Source: Methanobacteriota archaeon (GTDB taxonomy: Archaea > Thermoplasmatota > Poseidoniia > Poseidoniales > Poseidoniaceae). From it: 47,117 bases of DNA. The translations under genes and the position numbers were made by a program. Below, one piece after another: positions 8,488-14,727 of this stretch. Below the pieces are notes generated by a model. The model did no database searches, was not told where the DNA came from, and saw only the letters and a program-made list of their open reading frames with translations. Numbering within the stretch: the first letter of the stretch is position 1; each line of letters opens with the position of its first letter. Where the stretch lies: positions 60,961 through 108,077 of the forward strand of contig PBGP02000014.1 of NCBI GenBank assembly GCA_002720095.2. The letters run 5' to 3'.

Positions 8488-8579
8488 TTTTTCCCCCTCC
8501 GCAAAATTACTGACTAAAATAGCCCTAAAAAAAACTACCTTAAGGTTTGTTTGAATAGCAGTGCCTTGTTAGCCGTTTC

Positions 8580-9941
8580 ATGGAGGTAGTTGCTAGCTCT
8601 TTTGCAAATGTGTTTGTTTCACTATCTTTGTTAAGTTGTGTCCTACTTTTAATCTCCTCGTCGTTCAGAAATTTTCTTTCTGGAAAGGGTTGGACAACTA
8701 GAAAATTATTAATCATACAAATTTTTCTTCGTGCTCTACCAATTTTCTTGTTCTTAATTTTATTTATTAGATATTTACATTCACATTTATTCTTAAATTT
8801 TTCACACCTACATGTGGCACTTCATTTAGAACATGATTCATCTATTCGTGATAGAATTTTTTCTTTATTCTCGGGATCTGATGGAGCATCAATAATGTTG
8901 ATGACAGTAGTTTTGATTGTACATGTGACTTTACATTTGTACCATGACAAGTTACCGATAAAAAATAAGGATATGATCGATCGCTGGTTTTCATTACTTT
9001 GGATAATTTGTTTAACGGGAATTTTACCAGAACAAACATTTTCTCTAATCGAGAATAGTGAACCTGTGCCAGTTGACAATTCCATATTATCATCCTCTTT
9101 TAAAGGGGGTTTAATTGCATCTTTAGGTTATGGTACTATACTCGGTTTTGCACCTCATGCCATGGAGCTGAAATCAGATTCTAAACATTTAAGAAATTTA
9201 TTAAGATTCTTGGCAATATATGGTATTTGCTTAATATTTTTTGGACCAATAGAGGCTCTAACTCCAGTTGCGAGCGGTGAATGGAATGCAGAATTATTTT
9301 CTGAGCCTAATGTTATTAGATTAGGAACCATAATCATAGTTTTATTACTATTTTCAATAATGCCATTATTTTTGTATTACGGAGAAAATTTAGACAGTAC
9401 TATCCCTGCGGGGAAAAATCGTTCTCTAGGCTTGGGAATTGCAATTTTAACTGGATTATTTTCACTCGTATTTTTCACTTCGATATTTTTGTATCCTTTT
9501 TGGAGTTTGGTGGGTATCTTTTATGAATTAATAGTTGAATTATTTCCTGTGCTACTTTTGTCACTCGCTTTCTGTTTATTACCAACCTTAGGTTTAGACG
9601 AACGGGCAAGACCCGAACTGCATGGATGGAGATACGGATTATTTACAGGTCTAATTATTGGATCAATTAATTCTTCATTACTTTCTCTCAGTCTTATTAA
9701 TGGTTTTTTATTAGGTCTATTTTTATCGCTAACAATACCGATTTTAATTGAAAAGTCACCATTAATCAGCCTAAAAATAAAAATTTATTTTGCAGCAACA
9801 TTATTTATGTTCATCTTGTTATCAGTTTCTTTAATAATCATTCTAATAAATACTAAGTTCGTAATTTTCGTATTATCAATTGTATCGATATTATTGATGG
9901 AGTTAAATAATTCACAACTTCCAAAAAGAAAAATTAGTTAA
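8580..9941 (+). CDS. polytopic membrane protein, possible divergent CcmF/CcsA relative
   Basis: A 453-residue protein with about 11-12 predicted membrane helices and no recognised catalytic motif. A 30-residue stretch beginning VALHLEHD (codon 79 onward) aligns without gaps to the CcmF encoded at 35275-37830 in this window. Shared residues include V1, A2, D8, I11, R12, R14, I15 and G24 of the block, with D versus E at position 23. The WxWDPVE heme-handling motif of CcmF is absent. A relative that has lost heme ligation, or an unrelated membrane protein with a chance match, are both possible. It is transcribed divergently from the methyltransferase. The ATG overlaps no Shine-Dalgarno, so it may be leaderless. 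Confidence 0.6.
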   Translation: MEVVASSFANVFVSLSLLSCVLLLISSSFRNFLSGKGWTTRKLLIIQIFLRALPIFLFLILFIRYLHSHLFLNFSHLHVALHLEHDSSIRDRIFSLFSGSDGASIMLMTVVLIVHVTLHLYHDKLPIKNKDMIDRWFSLLWIICLTGILPEQTFSLIENSEPVPVDNSILSSSFKGGLIASLGYGTILGFAPHAMELKSDSKHLRNLLRFLAIYGICLIFFGPIEALTPVASGEWNAELFSEPNVIRLGTIIIVLLLFSIMPLFLYYGENLDSTIPAGKNRSLGLGIAILTGLFSLVFFTSIFLYPFWSLVGIFYELIVELFPVLLLSLAFCLLPTLGLDERARPELHGWRYGLFTGLIIGSINSSLLSLSLINGFLLGLFLSLTIPILIEKSPLISLKIKIYFAATLFMFILLSVSLIIILINTKFVIFVLSIVSILLMELNNSQLPKRKIS

Positions 9942-9975
9942 TAAATCCAATTTTAATTTATTTTTTAGCCCGTAC

Positions 9976-9985
9976 ACATATAAAG
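9976..9985 (+). promoter_or_regulatory. TATA box candidate for the gene at 10013
   Basis: ACATATAAAG lies about 30 bases before the start codon, so the transcript would have a very short leader or none. No Shine-Dalgarno precedes the ATG, which agrees with that reading. Confidence 0.45.
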
Positions 9986-10005
9986 TAAACCTCACAAGAA
10001 ATATC

Positions 10006-10019
10006 TGGACATATGTCCA
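10006..10019. repeat. 14-bp perfect palindrome across a start codon
   Basis: TGGACATATGTCCA is fully self-complementary and contains the ATG (10013-10015) of the next gene. It could be an operator at the transcription start. A palindrome of this size is expected a few times by chance in a window this long, so the functional reading is weak. Confidence 0.35.
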
Positions 10020-10405
10020 AGATGGGATATAAGATGGGAAAAGCATTTCGTGAAGGGAGATTAAAAAATAAAAAAATTATGCCACGAGCACATCCGCTGT
10101 TGGCCAAAATGACCAATCATGACAGAACAATTGCGGTTTTGGCAGAAAGGGCAAAATTCGCTCGATCTGTAGGTAATTATATGATTAACCAGTCATTGTT
10201 ATTGACTATGGATAATCATGAATGGTCATGGCAAAAAATGCATATAAGCAAAAATCTATCAGCATCATATAGATTGATGTTACATGAAAAAAATTGTGAA
10301 CCCTTTGAAATTTGCATGACTCCGGATTTTCAAACAGCGGTTGCTGCCGCTAATGAATTAGCTTCTAAATGTGATCAAGTAGTCGAGATAGAACCACTTT
10401 CTTAA
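10013..10405 (+). CDS. hypothetical basic protein, 130 aa
   Basis: I do not recognise this protein. It is soluble, with no signal peptide or membrane helix. The N-terminal 40 residues are strongly basic (GKAFREGRLKNKK, then PRAHPLL), and the rest appears alpha/beta with a likely C-terminal helix (AVAAANELASK). The basic N-terminus could suggest nucleic-acid or ribosome contact, but that is only inference. The ATG at 10013 is favoured by the TATA spacing; the ATG three codons later is an alternative. It ends 1 base before the stop of the convergent Sec61-beta gene. Confidence 0.7.
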   Translation: MSKMGYKMGKAFREGRLKNKKIMPRAHPLLAKMTNHDRTIAVLAERAKFARSVGNYMINQSLLLTMDNHEWSWQKMHISKNLSASYRLMLHEKNCEPFEICMTPDFQTAVAAANELASKCDQVVEIEPLS

Positions 10406-10406
10406 A

Positions 10407-10607
10407 TTAAAATAGACTACTTATTGCACTCCAGATGAATTGTAGTACGCCATGATTTAGTAAGTAGACTCCTCCTCCTAATACTAGACAGGCTATGTAC
10501 ACTTGTGTCTTACTAATTTTCCACGCATCTTCAGATTCTTCGTCGAAATATCTAATTAGGCCTGCGGCTTGTTGAATACCACTTCCTTTCTCTTTTTTAC
10601 CTGCCAT
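10407..10607 (-). CDS. secG: preprotein translocase subunit Sec61-beta (archaeal SecG)
   Basis: A 66-residue tail-anchored subunit of the SecYEG translocon. The archaeal Sec61-beta pattern is clear: a Lys/Gly-rich start (MAGKKEKGSG), then AAGLIRYFDEE, then one C-terminal membrane helix at about 38-60. Length matches archaeal family members (about 55-70). Bacterial SecG is unrelated in sequence and has two helices. In the membrane it sits beside SecY and assists export of signal-peptide-bearing proteins, many of which are encoded nearby. It is apparently monocistronic. Confidence 0.9.
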   Translation of the reverse strand: MAGKKEKGSGIQQAAGLIRYFDEESEDAWKISKTQVYIACLVLGGGVYLLNHGVLQFIWSAISSLF

Positions 10608-10651
10608 GGTAACAAATACGACCGACCACCCCTATATGAAATAGACTGAGT

Positions 10652-11518
10652 TTATTCTTCTTCATTTTTCACAAGATCAATGTATGGAATATTATCTACA
10701 GTCAGAATTTTATTATTTTGATTTTGAAGTATTTCATCATTTTGCAATCCAACTAGTGGATCGGCCTCTATTAATTTGGCTTCAGCTCTATCAAGTGCTC
10801 TTTTTAGTCCTGCAGCGTTTTGATCATGTAAGGATCTTTTAGCTATATTTATATCAATTTCGACATCATTCAATAAGGATTTAGAGTTTTTTTCATTCCA
10901 ATCCTTTGGAAAATAATTTTTGTTCATAGATCTTTTTTTGACTTCAATATATCTTAAATTAATTACTTCAATTTCTTCTTCCATACTTTTTTTAGCGAAA
11001 TTTATCAATTCTAGCCATTTATCTTGATGTGTTTTTGAATTGAACTTGGTGATTCTATTCCAAAAGTAAGGAAAGGTAGGTTCCCATGGATTTCGACCTA
11101 AACAAACCACCAGATCGAAAATAATTTTAGATCTTTTTTTCAAACTCCCATTTAGTTCAACTTTATTCAGATAGCACTTCGAAAATAGCCCAAAACCCCA
11201 ATATGGAAAACTTTCTATTTTGATAATTAATTCGGATGATTTTAATTTTAAAACCCATTTTTGCTCATCGAATGTAGGAACTGAAATAAATTCTATGTGG
11301 TCATGTGGACCACTGACTCTAATCAAAGCCGATGCTACATCTCCAAGAAGAATTTTTGTACCTTTTTCTGGGTATTCTTTTGGTCGTAAAATTCCATCAA
11401 TACATTTCATCTGAGGACTTCCTTTTCGGACTTGCATCCATAATAGGCTGGATTCAGGATTTGAACCAATTATGGTATCGATGTTATCAGTCACATACCA
11501 CCGATAACGGTTTTTCAT
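10652..11518 (-). CDS. hypothetical protein, 288 aa
   Basis: I do not recognise this protein. It has no signal peptide or membrane helix and looks cytoplasmic. The first 165 residues are rich in beta and aromatic residues (RNPWEPTFPYFWNR near 140-155). The last 110 are helical and charged, with probable coiled coil around 165-200 and 215-250 (NAAGLKRALDRAEAKLIEADP). The C-terminus ends in NEEE. It starts at an ATG just inside the divergent intergenic region shared with the histone H1-like gene, with no clear Shine-Dalgarno. Confidence 0.7.
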   Translation of the reverse strand: MKNRYRWYVTDNIDTIIGSNPESSLLWMQVRKGSPQMKCIDGILRPKEYPEKGTKILLGDVASALIRVSGPHDHIEFISVPTFDEQKWVLKLKSSELIIKIESFPYWGFGLFSKCYLNKVELNGSLKKRSKIIFDLVVCLGRNPWEPTFPYFWNRITKFNSKTHQDKWLELINFAKKSMEEEIEVINLRYIEVKKRSMNKNYFPKDWNEKNSKSLLNDVEIDINIAKRSLHDQNAAGLKRALDRAEAKLIEADPLVGLQNDEILQNQNNKILTVDNIPYIDLVKNEEE

Positions 11519-11591
11519 AAGACATTGTTGTTATTCGTGAACATCAAATTCATACGTTTGTACTCTTTAGACTAACCACAGGGGCATACTA

Positions 11592-12038
11592 ATGGCGAGA
11601 AAATCTAATTCAAATTCTAAAAAAAATTCTTCCAGTAGCAAGAAGTCGGCTGCTGCTAAGAAGGCTGCTGCCACTAGAAAGGCTAACGCAGCTAAGAAAG
11701 CAGCAGCTGAAGTAGCTCAAAAGGCTAAGAGAGCTGCAGCAGCTAAGAAAGCAGCAGCCACTAGAAAGGCTAACGCAGCTAAGAAAGCAGCAGCAGCAAA
11801 GAAAGCTGCTGCGACAAAGAGGGCCAATGCAGCAAAGAAAGCAGCAGCTGAAGTAGCGCAAAAAGCTAAGAGGGCCGCAGCAGCTAAGAAAGCAGCAGCT
11901 ACTAGAAAAGCTAATGCAGCTAAGAAAGCTGCTGCAGCAAGGAAAGCTGCTGCAGCAAGGAAAGCTAAGAAAGGAATTATTAATGCTCCCAAATCAGTAG
12001 AAGACATGTTATCATTGATCAGAAAAAATAAAAATTAA
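11592..12038 (+). CDS. histone H1-like Lys/Ala-rich repeat protein
   Basis: A 148-residue protein made almost entirely of Ala, Lys and Arg. Three imperfect repeats are built from blocks such as AAKKAAATRKANAAKKAAA and EVAQKAKRAA, after a Ser/Asn/Lys-rich start (MARKSNSNSKKNSSSSKK). The composition resembles the C-terminal tail of eukaryotic H1 and bacterial Hc1/HctB-type proteins, which condense DNA. A short different C-terminus (NAPKSVEDMLSLIRKNKN) could be a helix for partner contact. A GGGG-containing Shine-Dalgarno lies about 10 bases before the ATG. The likely role is nucleoid compaction, inferred from composition. The antisense open frames here arise from the codon bias of the repeats. 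Confidence 0.85.
   Translation: MARKSNSNSKKNSSSSKKSAAAKKAAATRKANAAKKAAAEVAQKAKRAAAAKKAAATRKANAAKKAAAAKKAAATKRANAAKKAAAEVAQKAKRAAAAKKAAATRKANAAKKAAAARKAAAARKAKKGIINAPKSVEDMLSLIRKNKN
11640..11979 (+). repeat. internal Lys/Ala-coding repeats
   Basis: The coding DNA repeats near-identical blocks built on GCAGCTAAGAAAGCAGCAGC with few synonymous changes. This points to growth by recent tandem duplication. The repeated protein block is about 30-45 residues long and occurs three times. Confidence 0.75.
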
Positions 12039-12074
12039 AGAAAATATTATTCGTCTCTGCTTTATCGTTTAATT

Positions 12075-12254
12075 ATGCCAAGGCGAAAATATGGCAAATT
12101 ACGCAAGGTTGTCGAGATTCCTAATAAGGAAAATTGTAGTAGGTGCCGTAGTGGGAAGCATTGTCCAATCCCAGGTCATATAGGAAATGAGATAGTATCT
12201 TCCAAATTATGGAAAGGCCCAAATTTAATTTCTAAGAAAAAGAATAAAAAATAG
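12075..12254 (+). CDS. small basic Cys-rich protein, 59 aa (putative zinc-binding)
   Basis: An open frame from an ATG at 12075 to TAG at 12252-12254 encodes MPRRKYGKLRKVVEIPNKEN followed by CSRCRSGKHC. The CxxC, a third Cys and nearby histidines (GKHCPIPGH) could bind one Zn2+. The two ends are very basic (MPRRKYGKLRK and KKKNKK), which suggests nucleic-acid or ribosome binding. It lies 36 bases after the H1-like gene in the same direction and may share its transcript. It ends one base before the convergent xerA stop. The family is not recognised. Codon use resembles the neighbours, and the organised Cys pattern argues against a random frame. Confidence 0.6.
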   Translation: MPRRKYGKLRKVVEIPNKENCSRCRSGKHCPIPGHIGNEIVSSKLWKGPNLISKKKNKK

Positions 12255-12255
12255 C

Positions 12256-13266
12256 CTATTCATTTATACGTTCTAAATTACTTTGTGCACGAGAATATAC
12301 CTCTCTTAAAGTTTGATCGTTAATTTCAAGATAGACTCTTGTTGTTTGGATATTAGAATGACCTAATAACCTTTGAATAGAGACAATATCAGCCCCTCTC
12401 TCAAGAAGCCCAGTTGCGAAGTTATGTCTTAAAATATGCGGAGACAATCTATTTTTTGAAATCCCAGCATTTTCAGCTATTTTATCCATTAATTTCTGGA
12501 TACCTCTGGGTGTGATTCTTTTTCCCTTTGAATTCACTAATAGTGCATCTGAATCAACTAAATTTAATTGTTTTCTAAAGATAATCCATCCAGTTAAAAT
12601 TTCTGCTGTTTGTTCAGTGTAAAGAACCATTCGGTCCTTATTTCCTTTACCGCCAACAACTCTTGCGCTTTTATCGGCAAAGTCTACATCATGAACATTT
12701 AATCCGCATAATTCACTAATCCTAATCCCGGTTTCTAACAAAAATGTTACGATTAAATGAGCGATTGGATTTTCACTATTGAAAGCTGCAATACGTACTT
12801 TTTTTAATTCATTATTTGAAAGAATTTTAGGTATATGTTTGCCTTTTCTCGGCCTGATAATATATTCTGGTAAATTGTGCCCAACCCATTCTATCAAGTG
12901 TGTGATTGCAGCTAATCTAGCGTTAACAGTCGAAGATTTTAGGTTATTTATTGATTGTAACCAGATATCTAATCTTCCATTTTTTGGGTTGATATGTGTA
13001 TATAATTTATTCACCGTTAAATTTTCTAATTTTTCATTTTCTAATTTTTTATCATTTGTTGATATTTTTGTATCAATAAACTTTCTTACAGCATATGAAT
13101 ATGATTTGATCGTGTTAAAGCTTTTACCTTCCGTTTTCAATTGCTGAATCCAACACGGATGCCAGGAAACATTTGATAGCCTTGCGATTCTGTCAGGTAA
13201 TTTTACTGATTCTGGATTTTTTAAATTAACCATTTTTTCTAATTCTTGATTATTATCTAAAGCCAT
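12256..13266 (-). CDS. xerA: tyrosine recombinase XerA/XerC-D family
   Basis: A 336-residue tyrosine recombinase. Residues about 32-130 form the SAM-like core-binding domain. The catalytic domain at about 145-330 has R182 (ETGIRISEL), K207 or K210 (GKGNKDR), H277 and R280 (HILRHNFAT), H303 (LLGHSN) and the nucleophile Y312. Archaeal XerA resolves chromosome dimers at a dif site. No integrase-style N-terminal arm-binding domain or att repeats are seen, so a chromosomal role is favoured over a mobile element. AAGGAGGGGA just upstream fixes the ATG at 13266. No dif site was recognised in the window. Confidence 0.93.
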   Translation of the reverse strand: MALDNNQELEKMVNLKNPESVKLPDRIARLSNVSWHPCWIQQLKTEGKSFNTIKSYSYAVRKFIDTKISTNDKKLENEKLENLTVNKLYTHINPKNGRLDIWLQSINNLKSSTVNARLAAITHLIEWVGHNLPEYIIRPRKGKHIPKILSNNELKKVRIAAFNSENPIAHLIVTFLLETGIRISELCGLNVHDVDFADKSARVVGGKGNKDRMVLYTEQTAEILTGWIIFRKQLNLVDSDALLVNSKGKRITPRGIQKLMDKIAENAGISKNRLSPHILRHNFATGLLERGADIVSIQRLLGHSNIQTTRVYLEINDQTLREVYSRAQSNLERINE

Positions 13267-13280
13267 AACATCCCCTCCTT

Positions 13281-13294
13281 AGTTGCAAGCAACT
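13281..13294. repeat. short inverted repeat upstream of xerA
   Basis: AGTTGC-AA-GCAACT sits directly upstream of the xerA Shine-Dalgarno (minus-strand complement of 13272-13280). It might form a small leader hairpin, but it is short and may be chance. Confidence 0.25.
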
Positions 13295-13375
13295 GCATCC
13301 CAGCCTAAAAGGCATGTATCCATAGGTAATCGAGGATTTGAATGCTTCGCCAAAAACTCCTGAAAAACAGAGATA

Positions 13376-14587
13376 TCAGGAACTTTCTGCATTTTCCATG
13401 TTTTTAATTCCAGTCAATTTTTTCAAGTGATTATATTCATCGAAGTTTAGAATTTTTCTTAAATTTATTCTCAATTGATATAAGTCACCATAAAATATTA
13501 AAATATCATTATATCTCAGTTTTAGGTTATTTTTAGGTTCCCAAACAAGTTGACGGTCTCTAGATAAAGCGAAGGCATGGCTTTCAGAATTTTTGAAAAT
13601 ATCCTCAATTCTTTCTCCTACTAACCATGGATAATTAACTAAGTGCAAAGGTAAAATACCGTGTCCGGGAACAGTTAACAGTAATTGATCCATACTAACT
13701 TTAGCGAATTGTGCATCATCTTCAAGAAAATCAATTATTTTTTCTGCTACATTTACTCCTGAAGCCATTTCTATGCCCTCTAGGCCCGGTGAGGAATTAA
13801 TTTCAAGAACGAGGGGGCCATTTTTACCTTCTAATAAATCAACACCAGCGATATTCAATCCTAAGACTCTGGCAGCTCTTAGAGCTACTTCTTCATACTC
13901 AGGGTTTAGGTTAATAGGTTCAACGGTACCATTCAGGTGAAAATTTGAACGAAATTCTTTCCCTCTTGCGCGTCTTCTCATACTTGCAACTACTTTATTA
14001 CCGACAACTAATGCTCGGATATCGGTTCCATGGCTTTCATGAATATATTCCTGAATTAATACTTCATGTTCTAAATCTAATAGTGCCGAAACAAGACCAA
14101 TTGCATCTCTGTATAAATGTCTAAGATATACACCTCTGCCTTGAGTGCCTTCTGAGACTTTTATAACCACTGGAAGCCCTCCAACTAGACCTATTGCTCT
14201 TTCAACGTCATTAATATTCCTCACATATGCTGTTTTTGGAATAGGAACATTATTTCTGCCTAAAATTTGTGCAGCTAACAATTTATTTCTGCTTTGTCTT
14301 ATTCCTTGGCTACCATTTGCAGCATAGATATCCAACTGCTCAAATTGTTTCAGTAATGCTACACCATGTGCTGTTATCGAATGACCAATTCTAGGTAGTA
14401 CAGCATCAAAATTTACTTTATTACCCTTATGTAGAATTTGTGGTGAATCTTTGCTAATTGACAAGGTGAATTGTAGAGGGTCCAAGATTTCAACCTCAAT
14501 ACCTCTTTTTAATGCCTCTTCTTGCAGTCTTCTGGTACTATATAGTCTAGGACCTCTAGAAAGAATAGCTAATCGCAAATATCCCAC
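13376..14587 (-). CDS. rimK: RimK-type ATP-grasp alpha-L-glutamate ligase with C-terminal RCK_C-like domain
   Basis: Residues 1-290 follow bacterial RimK closely: LAILSRGPRLYSTRRL at the start, the ATP-grasp segment KVSEGTQGRGV, and the metal-binding EINSSPGLEGIE. RimK adds glutamates to C-termini, classically of ribosomal protein bS6, using ATP. Residues about 305-390 resemble the ligand-binding RCK_C (TrkA-C) domain: VGERIEDIF, ALSRDRQLVWEP, then YNDILIFYGD. Usual RimK is near 300 residues, so this is a fusion. GTG 14587 opens the frame. TTG 14578, with AGGGTGG just upstream and the usual RimK N-terminus, may be the true start. The substrate is unknown. Confidence 0.88.
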   Translation of the reverse strand: MGYLRLAILSRGPRLYSTRRLQEEALKRGIEVEILDPLQFTLSISKDSPQILHKGNKVNFDAVLPRIGHSITAHGVALLKQFEQLDIYAANGSQGIRQSRNKLLAAQILGRNNVPIPKTAYVRNINDVERAIGLVGGLPVVIKVSEGTQGRGVYLRHLYRDAIGLVSALLDLEHEVLIQEYIHESHGTDIRALVVGNKVVASMRRRARGKEFRSNFHLNGTVEPINLNPEYEEVALRAARVLGLNIAGVDLLEGKNGPLVLEINSSPGLEGIEMASGVNVAEKIIDFLEDDAQFAKVSMDQLLLTVPGHGILPLHLVNYPWLVGERIEDIFKNSESHAFALSRDRQLVWEPKNNLKLRYNDILIFYGDLYQLRINLRKILNFDEYNHLKKLTGIKNMENAESS

Positions 14588-14693
14588 CCTGTGTGGTGGT
14601 GCAGTTCATACTTTTTCATATCTTGGGTAATTAATTAGGGTACCAAATTAATATTTCAGTGAAGATTTTAGCAGCAGACTTGAAAGGTTAGTA

Positions 14694-14727
14694 ATGTCCG
14701 AACATACTTGTAACATATGTCCGAACA
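14694..14727 (+). repeat. 11-bp direct repeat containing the start codon of the SAP-domain gene
   Basis: ATGTCCGAACA occurs at 14694-14704 and again at 14717-14727, 23 bases apart and therefore in different frames. The first copy has a nearby GAAAGG Shine-Dalgarno but leads to a short frame. The second is the start of the long gene. Confidence 0.6.

Noticed and set aside
11610-12007. Antisense open frames rich in Ala/Leu/Phe and Ser/Cys
   Set aside because: They result from the biased repeat codons of the H1-like gene on the other strand.
12256-13266. Tyrosine recombinase as part of an integrated element
   Set aside because: No att repeats, tRNA target or phage/plasmid genes lie around it. 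Its neighbours are ordinary chromosomal genes and it looks like XerA.
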